Below are positions 4,617-12,158 of a stretch of DNA of 12,865 bases, one piece after another. Numbering within the stretch: the stretch's first letter is position 1; each line of letters begins with the position of its first letter. A program made the position numbers and the translations under genes. This DNA comes from Clostridia bacterium (GTDB lineage Bacteria > Bacillota > Clostridia > Oscillospirales > CAG-272), in the NCBI GenBank assembly GCA_017455945.1, contig JAFTLM010000325.1:1-12865 (forward strand), in the 5' to 3' direction. The notes under the pieces are model-generated. The model ran no database searches. It had not been told where the DNA came from and was given only the letters and a program-made list of their open reading frames with translations.

Positions 4617-6593
4617 TCATTCGCTCTCCGCGCCCTCTACGTAGTGCTTTGCCTGGGTTGAAAAAAGCTCGTAATATCTTCCCTCTTTTGCCATAAGCTC
4701 CTTATGAGTGCCCATTTCTATAAGCTCGCCGTACTCAAGCACGATAATCTTCGATGCCGTAGTAGCACTCGAAAGTCTATGCGAAACGAAAATGGTAGTT
4801 TTATCTTTGCGAAGCTCCTCAAACTGGCTATATATTTCTTGCTCAGCTATAGCGTCAAGGGAAGCTGTAGGTTCGTCAAGTATAAGCACATCGGAGTCGC
4901 TATAGAAGGCTCTTGCGATAGCAAGCTTTTGCCACTGACCTATAGAAAGCTCTATACCGTCACGCTCAAAGATTCGCATCAAAGGAGTTTCATAGCCCGC
5001 GGGAAGTCTTTCTATAAAGTCGTCGGCGTTTGCCGATTCGGCAGAACCAACCACTCTTTCGTCGTCACGCTCCGCACCGACTTCTCCGAAAGCAATATTC
5101 TCCGAAACGGTACAAGCGTATTTTCCGAAATCCTGGAATATTATACCGAACATACGGTACAGGTCTTTCGGGTCGTATTCTTTGATATTTACGCCGTCGA
5201 GATATATTGCTCCTTCAGTGGGGTCGTAAAGTCTTGTAAGCAGTTTTATAAGCGTAGTTTTCCCCGCGCCGTTAAGTCCGACAAGCACTGTAGTTTCTCC
5301 GGGTTCAAGCGTAAAGCTGACGTTTTTAATAACCATTCGGTCTGTACCCGGATAAGCGAAGCTGACGTTTTTAAACTCAACAGTATGCGGGACACCGCGT
5401 TCAAGCACGTGTGAAACCTTAGGCGCCTTGATACTTTTATCGGCTTTCATAAAGGCTATAAGGTTGTCTATAAACAGTGTTCCCTCATATATTGTAGCCG
5501 AAATTCCTATCAAGCTTGCCACAGCACCGGCTATGGAAGAAAGTGCGTTAGTATAAAGCGAATAATCTCCTATTTTATAGTCTCCTCCGACAACGCCCAT
5601 GGCGATAATTGCGTAAAACACGCAATTCACAGACGAAGAAACAAACGCCATAATAACCGTCCATATGCTTTCTTTAGCCACGAGACGTCTTATACCTGAA
5701 TAATATCCGTCAAAAACAGCTTTATACTTATTTACAAAAGTTCCGCCAAGGTCAAACAATCTTATTTCCTTAACAACGTCCTTATTAACCATTATTTCGG
5801 AATAATAGTTCATCTGCCTGCGTTCTTTGGAACGGTGTCTCATATACTTGAAATGCTTGTGTCTGTACACAAAGCTGACCGCGGCAGACGGTATAGAAAC
5901 GATTACAACACATAGTGCCGCTAACGGAAAGGCTGCCGAAATTATAACCGCATAGCTGACCAGCCCGATTAACGTACTGAGCATTCTGAAGGTTGCCGAA
6001 AGTATCTGCACGGGACGCATTCCCGCTTCCCTGTTTGCGTTTTCAAGCTTTTCATAAAACTCCGGCATATCGTATGCCGCAAGGTCTATCTCCTCGGATT
6101 TTCTCATTATTTGGAGTTTTATGTAACTGACAACCTTCTCCCCCGCGATATGTGTAACCGCAGATTCAAGACTTCCGACAACTCTGTTGAGTATGCGGTA
6201 CACGAAAAGAAAGATAAGCAAAAACATAACACTTGAAGTCCAGAAGTTTTCAAGTATTTCTTTGCCGGTTCCATCCGTAATTATCACTTGCATCTCGTTT
6301 AATATTTCCTTGGAAATAACAGCTCCGAGAACCGGCATTATACCGGTTATGACCGCTATAGACAGCATCACGAAAAGTATCCACGGACCGGTATGCCAAA
6401 CGAGTGAGAAAATATAGAAAAGTCTATAGAAAAAACCGCCGAGAACCTCCTTGAGATATCTCGGAACATCTTTAACGGATTTAGGAGGAGCGACTTTTTT
6501 ATAGGCAAAGCCTCCGGGTCCTATATAACTGTCCTTTGCATTACGTTTAACCTCTTCGCCATCTACGGTTCGTTTTTTCAAAGGTTCTTTCAA
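4617..6593 (-). CDS. ABC exporter half-transporter (fused membrane and ATPase domains)
   Basis: This is a multidrug, peptide or lipid exporter of the type I (MsbA-like) class: one polypeptide with a membrane domain and an ATPase, working as a dimer in the cytoplasmic membrane. About 60 residues form a cytoplasmic N-terminus; hydrophobic segments lie near residues 72-95, 121-137, 203-243, 311-333 and 347-369. The ATPase follows from about 405: Walker A GLNGAGKT with K445, Q-loop Q487, signature ELSIGQWQ (549-555), Walker B LILDEP with D573/E574, and switch histidine H605. All catalytic residues are present. The signature reads LSIGQ instead of LSGGQ. TTG 6593 is preferred as the start because AAAGAGGG (6609-6602) lies 8 nt before it; a GTG at 6602 overlaps that site and would give 661 rather than 658 residues. 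It has no partner subunit beside it, so it is probably a homodimer or pairs with a distant gene. The substrate is unknown. Confidence 0.9.
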   Translation of the reverse strand: MKEPLKKRTVDGEEVKRNAKDSYIGPGGFAYKKVAPPKSVKDVPRYLKEVLGGFFYRLFYIFSLVWHTGPWILFVMLSIAVITGIMPVLGAVISKEILNEMQVIITDGTGKEILENFWTSSVMFLLIFLFVYRILNRVVGSLESAVTHIAGEKVVSYIKLQIMRKSEEIDLAAYDMPEFYEKLENANREAGMRPVQILSATFRMLSTLIGLVSYAVIISAAFPLAALCVVIVSIPSAAVSFVYRHKHFKYMRHRSKERRQMNYYSEIMVNKDVVKEIRLFDLGGTFVNKYKAVFDGYYSGIRRLVAKESIWTVIMAFVSSSVNCVFYAIIAMGVVGGDYKIGDYSLYTNALSSIAGAVASLIGISATIYEGTLFIDNLIAFMKADKSIKAPKVSHVLERGVPHTVEFKNVSFAYPGTDRMVIKNVSFTLEPGETTVLVGLNGAGKTTLIKLLTRLYDPTEGAIYLDGVNIKEYDPKDLYRMFGIIFQDFGKYACTVSENIAFGEVGAERDDERVVGSAESANADDFIERLPAGYETPLMRIFERDGIELSIGQWQKLAIARAFYSDSDVLILDEPTASLDAIAEQEIYSQFEELRKDKTTIFVSHRLSSATTASKIIVLEYGELIEMGTHKELMAKEGRYYELFSTQAKHYVEGAESE

Positions 6594-6626
6594 AAGCAAC
6601 ACCCTCTTTCGCTTTTCTTCGCGTAT

Positions 6627-6655
6627 ATTATAACACTTAAAAAACGATATGTAAA
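6627..6655 (-). promoter_or_regulatory. sigma-A promoter of the ABC exporter gene
   Basis: On the minus strand the -35 box is TTTACA (6655-6650), the spacer is 17 nt, and the -10 box is TATAAT (6632-6627) with TGT before it (extended -10). Transcription should start near 6620, leaving a very short leader that contains little more than the ribosome binding site. Confidence 0.8.
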
Positions 6656-6684
6656 GACTTTTATTCGATTTTTTTCGTAAAAAT

Positions 6685-6714
6685 GCACATTAATCTTGCT
6701 TTTGCAGCACATTA
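6685..6714. repeat. 8-bp direct repeat GCACATTA in the divergent ABC/lysC spacer
   Basis: GCACATTA occurs at 6685-6692 and 6707-6714, 22 bp apart start to start, i.e. two helical turns. The pair lies upstream of both divergent promoters, a plausible position for a shared regulator. With two 8-bp copies in an AT-rich spacer, chance is not excluded. Confidence 0.35.
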
Positions 6715-6758
6715 TGTTGAAAAAAATCACAAAATATTTTTTAGTATCTGATAACCTA

Positions 6759-6787
6759 TTGACAGAATGCAAAATATTACATATAAT
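6759..6787 (+). promoter_or_regulatory. Consensus sigma-A promoter of the lysC operon
   Basis: The -35 box is TTGACA (6759-6764), the spacer is 17 nt and the -10 box is TATAAT (6782-6787): both hexamers are perfect. Transcription should start near 6794, so the leader is only about 34 nt. That is too short for a lysine riboswitch or a T-box. Confidence 0.9.
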
Positions 6788-6827
6788 TATATATTATATT
6801 GTTATTCTAAAAAGAGAGGACTAAACT

Positions 6828-8144
6828 ATGGAAGTAAAAGTTGTAAAATTCGGCGGCTCATCTCTTGCCGACGCAGAACACTTCAGACAGGTTGCAAAAA
6901 TTATCAAAGCAGACGACGCAAGAAAATTTGTCGTTCCCTCTGCTCCCGGAAAAAGATTTTCGGCAGACATAAAAGTTACGGATATGCTTTACAAGTGCTA
7001 TGAAATGATCAAGAACAACGAAAACATAGACGAGCAATTTTCCAAGATTGCAGACAGATACAACGGCATTATCTCCGAACTTGGGCTCAGCTTTGACATT
7101 TCGGGCGAGCTTGAGTACGTAAAGAACGCTATGCTTCACCATTCGGGACGCGATTACGCTGCCAGCCGCGGAGAGTATCTCAACGGTCTTATTCTTGCTA
7201 AATACATCGGCTTCGATTTTGTAGATGCAGAAAACGTTATCTTCTTCAAGGAAGACGGCACTTTCGACGAGGACAAGACAAACAGAGAAATGCGTGATGA
7301 GCTCAAGCGTCACCGCCACGCCGTTATTCCCGGTTTCTACGGTATTACTCCCAACGGAACGATAAAGACGTTCTCCAGAGGCGGTTCGGATATTACCGGT
7401 TCTATCGTTGCGCGTGCGGTTGACGCAGATCTTTACGAAAACTGGACCGACGTTTCGGGCTTTATGATGGCTGACCCCAGAATCCTTGACACCCCCTGCA
7501 CCATTGACACCATCACATATAGCGAGCTCCGCGAGCTTTCCTACATGGGTGCTACGGTGCTTCACGACGAGGCTATATTCCCTGTAAGATACGCGGGAAT
7601 CCCGATTAACATCAAGAACACAAACCGTCCCGAGGATCCCGGAACGATGATAGTCCCTCACGCTCACACCTATGACCACGACAGAATCATCACCGGAATT
7701 GCGGGCAGAAAGGGTTACTCTGTCATCACCATTGAGAAAGATATGATGAACTCCGAGATTGGCTTTGGCAGACGCGTGCTTGAAGTATTCGAAGAAAACG
7801 AAATTTCTTTTGAGCATCTTCCCTCGGGTGTTGACACAATGAGTGTTGTTGTGGAAACCAAGCAGATAGACGACGTTCGCGACAGACTGCTCAACAGACT
7901 TCAGAGAACAGTACGTCCCGACACCATATCCATCGAAGACGGTCTTGCGCTTATCGCTGTTGTCGGACGCGGAATGGTAAAGACTAAAGGCACGGCTGCA
8001 CGCGTTTTTGACGCCATTTCAGACGCAGACGTAAATATAAAAATGATAGACCAGGGTTCGAGCGAGCTTAACATCATTGTAGGTGTTGAAGAAGGCGACT
8101 TTGAAAGAACGATGAAAGCTATCTACGACGAATTTGTAAAGTAA
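6828..8144 (+). CDS. lysC: Aspartate kinase with tandem ACT domains
   Basis: The enzyme phosphorylates L-aspartate with ATP to give 4-phospho-aspartate, the first step to lysine, threonine, methionine and diaminopimelate, in the cytoplasm. The 438-residue protein opens with the kinase motif KFGGSS (7-12) and carries SRGGSDITGS (183-192) and WTDVSGFMMADPRI (206-219), all diagnostic of amino-acid kinases of the aspartokinase group. Two ACT regulatory domains follow at about 297-365 (SVITIEKDMMNSEIGF) and about 375-438 (ALIAVVGRGM), so feedback inhibition by lysine or threonine is expected; which one cannot be read here. The length fits a monofunctional enzyme with no homoserine dehydrogenase fusion. 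AGAGAGGA (6813-6820) sits 7 nt before the ATG. It is first in a two-gene operon with the gene at 8148. No other aspartate-pathway gene is in the window. Confidence 0.96.
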   Translation: MEVKVVKFGGSSLADAEHFRQVAKIIKADDARKFVVPSAPGKRFSADIKVTDMLYKCYEMIKNNENIDEQFSKIADRYNGIISELGLSFDISGELEYVKNAMLHHSGRDYAASRGEYLNGLILAKYIGFDFVDAENVIFFKEDGTFDEDKTNREMRDELKRHRHAVIPGFYGITPNGTIKTFSRGGSDITGSIVARAVDADLYENWTDVSGFMMADPRILDTPCTIDTITYSELRELSYMGATVLHDEAIFPVRYAGIPINIKNTNRPEDPGTMIVPHAHTYDHDRIITGIAGRKGYSVITIEKDMMNSEIGFGRRVLEVFEENEISFEHLPSGVDTMSVVVETKQIDDVRDRLLNRLQRTVRPDTISIEDGLALIAVVGRGMVKTKGTAARVFDAISDADVNIKMIDQGSSELNIIVGVEEGDFERTMKAIYDEFVK

Positions 8145-8147
8145 TTT

Positions 8148-9821
8148 ATGAAAAAACTTTGTTTTGATTTGCTGAAGACTTGGTGCGACGGTCTTTTGTC
8201 ACTCCGGGTACGTGGGTTTGGTGACCCAACCATAGACGGAGCGTTTCACTGCCGTGCCTGCAAGGTCTTTCACGGACGTTGTCCCGACGCGATTTATCCG
8301 TTAGTATATATGTACAAGGCAACTCGTGACGAGAAATATCTGGATGCGGCGAAAGCGGTATTTGATTGGGGCGAAAATATGCTCTGCGACGACGGTGCGG
8401 TCTTCAACGACTCGCAAAACGAGTGGAAAGGCATAACCGTTTTTGCGGCGGTTGCACTCTGCGAGGCGCTTATCTGCGGAAAAGAACTTCTTGATGCCGA
8501 AACTGTTGAAAAATGGGAAACCAGACTTCTCGGCATGGGCGAGTGGTGCTTTGAAAACCTTACCGAAAACAGCAAATCGAACATAAACTATCCTGTTACT
8601 AACGTATTTGCCATGGCACTTCTGGGTAAATATTTCGGTCGCGAGGACTTTTTGGCAAGAGCAAAAGAACTGGAAAATTACGCTATGTCCATGATAACCG
8701 AAAACGGTTTTCTTATGGGCGAGGGTAAGCCGAGAGATGCTGTTACCCCTCTCGGTTGCCGTCCCATAGACATCGGATACAATATGGAAGAGTCACTTCC
8801 CTCTCTTGTAAAATACGCTAAACTTATAGGTGACGAAGAGCTTATAGAAAAGCTTTCGGATATACTTCTCAAGCAGCTTGATTTTATGCTTCCCGACGGA
8901 GCCTGGGACAACAGCTTCGGTTCACGAAGCAACAAGTGGACCTATTACGGTTCTCGCACTTCCGACGGCTGTGCTCCCGCGTTCGTCCTCCTTGCGGACA
9001 GACATCCCGCATTTATGGAAGCGGCACGCAGGAACATTGAGCTTACAAAGGCTTGCACCTATGACGGTCTGCTTTACGGCGGGCCTCACTACAGACGCCA
9101 CGGCGAGCATGCTTGTACTCATCACACATTCGAGCACGCAAACGCTTTGGCTTGCGTACTTGAACATCTTGACAAGGAGTGCGAAAGAACCGACATTCCT
9201 TGCGACACCGCACATGGCATAAAGCATTACCCCGAAATCAACACCTACAAAATGGCTTGCGGAGACTACAGGGCTACTGTTACAGGCTATGATTTCGGCA
9301 TTGAGTTCGGTCACCATGCTTGCGGCGGCTCACTTACTCTGCTTTGGAAGTACGGAGTAGGTCCTATGATAGCAGGCGGCGTTGTGGGCTACAGAATTTC
9401 CGAGCCTCATAACTATCAGCTTACAACGGCAACAAGGACACATCGTTGTCTTGTGCCCCGTCTTGAAGTTCAAAAATACGGAGTTCAATACAACAGTGCG
9501 TTTTTCGCGACTCCGAAGATGAGCAACAACGGCTCAAGCATAAAGGTTATCGGCGGTCTTGCCGATCAAAAATCCCAAAGATTTGACAACGATACCGACA
9601 GGTTTTTCACCTATTCTTTAAGTGAAAACGGAATTGAAGTTTCGGTAGAAAACGCGCAGGAAACGGAATTTATCCTCCCTCTTATTGCGGGAGAGCTTGA
9701 CGTAGTGTGCGGTGAAATCAAGGCATCGGAAGAGATCTTCTTCCTCACGGGGGGATTTATCGCCACCGAGCACGTAATTTCTCCCGACGCAAACGGCAAT
9801 ATAAAATTAATAATAAAATAA
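8148..9821 (+). CDS. Uncharacterised protein, (alpha/alpha) toroid plus beta-sandwich, polysaccharide-lyase-like
   Basis: This 557-residue protein has no signal peptide and so should be cytoplasmic. Residues 1 to about 340 are helical repeats with aromatic and acidic patches (YPLVYMYKATRDEKYLDAA, FLARAKELENYAMSMI), like the (alpha/alpha)n toroids of glycoside hydrolases and polysaccharide lyases. From about 365 it becomes beta-rich, with GIEFGHHACGGSLTLLWKYG (384-403) and GYRISEPHNYQ (414-424) recalling the C-terminal sheet of heparinase II/III-type lyases. Conserved-looking His, Tyr and Arg clusters (HYRRHGEHACTHH, 314-326) could form an active site, and there are about twenty cysteines. This is a fold-level inference; I do not recognise the family or substrate. 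The start codon lies 3 nt after the lysC stop with no good Shine-Dalgarno sequence, so translation is probably coupled to lysC. Pairing a carbohydrate-type enzyme with aspartokinase is unusual. Confidence 0.8.
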   Translation: MKKLCFDLLKTWCDGLLSLRVRGFGDPTIDGAFHCRACKVFHGRCPDAIYPLVYMYKATRDEKYLDAAKAVFDWGENMLCDDGAVFNDSQNEWKGITVFAAVALCEALICGKELLDAETVEKWETRLLGMGEWCFENLTENSKSNINYPVTNVFAMALLGKYFGREDFLARAKELENYAMSMITENGFLMGEGKPRDAVTPLGCRPIDIGYNMEESLPSLVKYAKLIGDEELIEKLSDILLKQLDFMLPDGAWDNSFGSRSNKWTYYGSRTSDGCAPAFVLLADRHPAFMEAARRNIELTKACTYDGLLYGGPHYRRHGEHACTHHTFEHANALACVLEHLDKECERTDIPCDTAHGIKHYPEINTYKMACGDYRATVTGYDFGIEFGHHACGGSLTLLWKYGVGPMIAGGVVGYRISEPHNYQLTTATRTHRCLVPRLEVQKYGVQYNSAFFATPKMSNNGSSIKVIGGLADQKSQRFDNDTDRFFTYSLSENGIEVSVENAQETEFILPLIAGELDVVCGEIKASEEIFFLTGGFIATEHVISPDANGNIKLIIK

Positions 9822-9825
9822 AAAA

Positions 9826-9845
9826 GGGCTGTTGTAAAACAGCCC
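9826..9845. terminator. Shared terminator between the lysC operon and the HIT gene
   Basis: GGGCTGTT (9826-9833) and AACAGCCC (9838-9845) form a perfect 8-bp stem with loop GTAA. Read on the minus strand it is followed by TTTTTTATTTT, a strong terminator for the HIT gene. Read on the plus strand the T-tract is weaker (AATTGCCTTTT), 5 nt after the stop codon of the upstream gene. Confidence 0.88.
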
Positions 9846-9854
9846 AATTGCCTT

Positions 9855-10193
9855 TTAGCCCATATTTTCGGGAAGTTTTCTGCCTCCCATAATGTGGAAA
9901 TGCAGATGCTTTACGCTCTGGCAGGCGTCCTCTCCGCAGTTGGTAATTACGCGGTAACCGTTTTTAAGACCTGCTGCCGCGGCGATTTTGGGTACAGCCT
10001 CAAATATTTTTGCCACGTACACGCTGTTATCCGCGTCAATCGCGTCGGCACAGCAGATATGCTCTTTAGGCACGACAAGAATGTGTACGGGGGTTTGGGG
10101 TGCGATGTCGTTAAACGCAAAGACGTATTCGTCCTCATATACCTTTGACGAAGGTATCTCCCCAGCAATTATTTTACAAAAAAGACAATCCAT
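9855..10193 (-). CDS. HIT-family nucleotide hydrolase (HinT-like)
   Basis: The protein belongs to the histidine triad family, which hydrolyses AMP-linked phosphoramidates and related nucleotides in the cytoplasm. The diagnostic triad is HLHFHIMGGR with H96, H98 (expected nucleophile) and H100. DIAPQTPVHILVVPKEH (29-45) is the usual central strand-turn, and the N-terminal CLFC (3-6) is the zinc-type pair of many bacterial members. The length is 112 residues, typical of the family. I start at ATG 10193 because GGGAGGA precedes it by about 7 nt and the family begins with MDCLFCKI; a longer frame from 10247 would begin upstream of the promoter. It is odd that C91 replaces the usual glycine of the GQSV motif before the triad. 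It is convergent with the lysC operon, sharing its terminator, and divergent from the amidohydrolase operon. Confidence 0.95.
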   Translation of the reverse strand: MDCLFCKIIAGEIPSSKVYEDEYVFAFNDIAPQTPVHILVVPKEHICCADAIDADNSVYVAKIFEAVPKIAAAAGLKNGYRVITNCGEDACQSVKHLHFHIMGGRKLPENMG

Positions 10194-10197
10194 AGCT

Positions 10198-10226
10198 TTG
10201 TCCTCCCATTTTTTCTTAATTATACC
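10198..10226 (+). promoter_or_regulatory. Possible promoter of the amidohydrolase operon, overlapping the HIT promoter
   Basis: TTGTCC (10198-10203), a 17-nt spacer and TATACC (10221-10226) form a moderate sigma-A match (4/6 in each box). Its -10 shares bases with the minus-strand -10 at 10219-10224, so the two polymerases could not bind together. The true promoter could instead lie inside the HIT coding region. Confidence 0.35.
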
Positions 10227-10247
10227 ACCATTTCCCCCATAAGTCAA
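10219..10247 (-). promoter_or_regulatory. sigma-A promoter of the HIT gene
   Basis: On the minus strand the -35 box is TTGACT (10247-10242), the spacer is 17 nt and the -10 box is TATAAT (10224-10219). The start should be near 10212, only about 19 nt before the ATG, so the leader carries just the ribosome binding site. Confidence 0.85.
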
Positions 10248-10264
10248 TAAAAAGGATCACACAA

Positions 10265-11086
10265 ATGTACAAAATTTTTGATATTCACACCCACATTTAC
10301 CCCGATAGCGTAGCCAAAAAGGCTGTTGACAGCTTAAGTGCTTTTTATGAATTTGACAAACTTTATCATTTTCTTCCCTCGGGCAAAGGCACCTTTGACG
10401 ACCTTTACGCCTCCTGCATAAAATACAATATTTGCGGCTGTCTTATGCTTTGTGTTGCAACCAACGCCAAGCAAGTGGAGCACGTAAATGATTTTATGGC
10501 AAACATCGTAAAAAGCAATACATCGCCTTCATTCACACCCGTAGGCTTCGGAGGTATACATCAAGATTATCCCGACTTGGCGAAAGAAGCCGAGCGTATC
10601 GTTTCGATAGGTCTTAAAGGGGTAAAAATCCACCCCGACATTCAAAGAGTAAACATTGATGACAAAAGGCTGATGCCTCTTTACGAAGCAATAGAGGGCA
10701 AGCTTCCGCTTTATCTTCATATGGGTGATGACAGAGATGATTTTCAGTTTTCGGCTACAGAAAGATTGGTAAAAATAAAGAAAAGATTTCCCAATCTTGA
10801 GGTGGTTGCGGCACATCTTGGAGGATACACGGCTTGGCACAAAATAGGTTTGCTTACCGATTTTGACAAGATATGGTTTGACGCTTCAAGCTCTTTGTGG
10901 GTCATTGACAGCACGTATGCGAAAAGCGTTATAGAAGAGCTTGGTACAAAAAGAGTTATGTTCGGAACCGATTATCCTGTTGCCTATGCAAACGAAGAGC
11001 TTGAACGCTTTATGAAGGTTGAGCTTGACGAGGAGGCTCGCCAAGATATCCTCTACAACAATGCGGCAAGATTTTTGGGGTTATGA
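10265..11086 (+). CDS. Amidohydrolase-2 family metal-dependent hydrolase
   Basis: This 273-residue TIM-barrel enzyme has the metal-site motifs of the amidohydrolase-2 group (ACMSD / TIM-barrel hydrolases): DIHTH with H8 and H10 on the first strand, GVKIHP with H123, YLHMGD with H152, AAHLGG with H184 and GTDYP with D236. All metal ligands expected for a functional mono- or binuclear enzyme are present. It has no signal peptide, so it acts in the cytoplasm. Substrates in this family range from carboxylic acids (decarboxylation) to lactones and amides, and nothing here identifies this one. The start ATG 10265 follows AAAGGA (10251-10256) by 8 nt. It is first in a three-gene operon and its stop overlaps the next start (ATGA). 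Confidence 0.9.
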   Translation: MYKIFDIHTHIYPDSVAKKAVDSLSAFYEFDKLYHFLPSGKGTFDDLYASCIKYNICGCLMLCVATNAKQVEHVNDFMANIVKSNTSPSFTPVGFGGIHQDYPDLAKEAERIVSIGLKGVKIHPDIQRVNIDDKRLMPLYEAIEGKLPLYLHMGDDRDDFQFSATERLVKIKKRFPNLEVVAAHLGGYTAWHKIGLLTDFDKIWFDASSSLWVIDSTYAKSVIEELGTKRVMFGTDYPVAYANEELERFMKVELDEEARQDILYNNAARFLGL

Positions 11087-12156
11087 TGAACATTGAAGTT
11101 AAAATAGATTTATGGAATTATCTCCAAAGCACAAAAAAGCCTATACTTATGTACGGAATGGGCAACGGTGCTGACAAGATACTCAAAGTGTGTGACAGCT
11201 ACGGCATTGAAATTTCCGATTTCTTTGCTTCTGACGGCTTTGTCCGCGGGCACAGCTTTCACGGCAAGGTGGTTTTATCTTACTCTCAGGCAAAAGAAAA
11301 ATACAATGATTTTATCGTACTTTTGTCTTTTGCATCCTCGCTTCCCGACGTTCTTGAAAACATTAAAAAGATCGCCGCCGAAACCGAGCTTTACGCCCCG
11401 GACGTTCCTGTTTTCGGAGATAATCTTTTCAATATGGAATTTTTCACAAATCATAAAAACTATTTTGAGAAGGCTTACTCGCTTCTTGAGGACGAACGTT
11501 CAAAATTTGTATACGAAAATATTATAAATTACAAATTAAGCGGTAAAATCGACTATTTGTTTGCCTGTGACGACGATGAGGACGCGGTAACAAAAGAATT
11601 GTTAAAGCCTTGCGAAATAAAGAACTATGCCGATCTGGGTGCATACAACGGCGACACGGTGCGAAAACTTATGATGCACACAAGCACACTCGAAAAGGTT
11701 GTGGCGTTTGAACCCGACAGAAGAAATTTCCGCAAGCTTTCGGAATGGGCAGAGAGCGTGGAGGTACCTCAAATTTTCCCATACAAACTGGGAGCTTGGT
11801 CTCACAAGGACAAGCTTTTCTTCGATGCCAGCGGCAACCGGAACGCCAACATCGTTGATGACGGCAAAAAGGCAACCGAAACCGACGTGGATGCCCTTGA
11901 CAATATTGTCGGAAACGCATATCCCGACTATATAAAATACGACGTGGAGGGCTCGGAGTACGAGGCACTTATGGGAACCCGAAACACTATCGCCAACCAC
12001 TCGCCAAAGCTTTTGGTTTCGGTTTATCACAGAAGCGAGGACTTGTACAAGCTCCCGCTTTTGGTAAAGGAGCTTAACGCTGACTACAGGCTTTATTTGA
12101 GAAAATTGCGTTATATTCCCGCGTGGGATCTGAATTTATACGCATTGAAAGGATAA
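11083..12156 (+). CDS. FkbM-family SAM methyltransferase with an N-terminal Rossmann-like domain
   Basis: The 357-residue protein has two parts. Residues about 18-120 begin with MYGMGNGADKIL (23-34), a glycine-rich nucleotide-binding loop, and look like a Rossmann-type fold. Residues about 180-355 are an FkbM methyltransferase: SAM loop ADLGAYNGD (183-191), acidic motif VAFEPD (207-212) and YIKYDVEGSEYEAL (283-296), the most characteristic block, with SVYHR near 313-317. FkbM enzymes typically O-methylate sugars or polyketides, often in glycan or surface-polymer loci. The start ATG overlaps the upstream stop codon (ATGATG at 11083), so either tandem ATG could be used; translation is coupled. 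The role of the N-terminal domain and the acceptor molecule are unknown. Confidence 0.85.
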   Translation: MMNIEVKIDLWNYLQSTKKPILMYGMGNGADKILKVCDSYGIEISDFFASDGFVRGHSFHGKVVLSYSQAKEKYNDFIVLLSFASSLPDVLENIKKIAAETELYAPDVPVFGDNLFNMEFFTNHKNYFEKAYSLLEDERSKFVYENIINYKLSGKIDYLFACDDDEDAVTKELLKPCEIKNYADLGAYNGDTVRKLMMHTSTLEKVVAFEPDRRNFRKLSEWAESVEVPQIFPYKLGAWSHKDKLFFDASGNRNANIVDDGKKATETDVDALDNIVGNAYPDYIKYDVEGSEYEALMGTRNTIANHSPKLLVSVYHRSEDLYKLPLLVKELNADYRLYLRKLRYIPAWDLNLYALKG

Positions 12157-12158
12157 AA

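Noticed and set aside
4704..5414. 236-codon plus-strand frame
   Set aside because: Antisense to the ATPase domain of the ABC gene, whose motifs are all intact in the minus frame.
6590..6772. Minus-strand 60-codon frame upstream of the ABC gene
   Set aside because: Covers the ABC promoter and spacer, with no ribosome binding site.
6858..7817. Minus-strand 319-codon frame inside lysC
   Set aside because: Antisense to a gene with complete aspartokinase and ACT motifs; mirrors its codon bias.
10194..10247. Longer HIT protein starting at 10247
   Set aside because: It would begin upstream of the predicted transcription start, and the good Shine-Dalgarno sequence and family start both support 10193.
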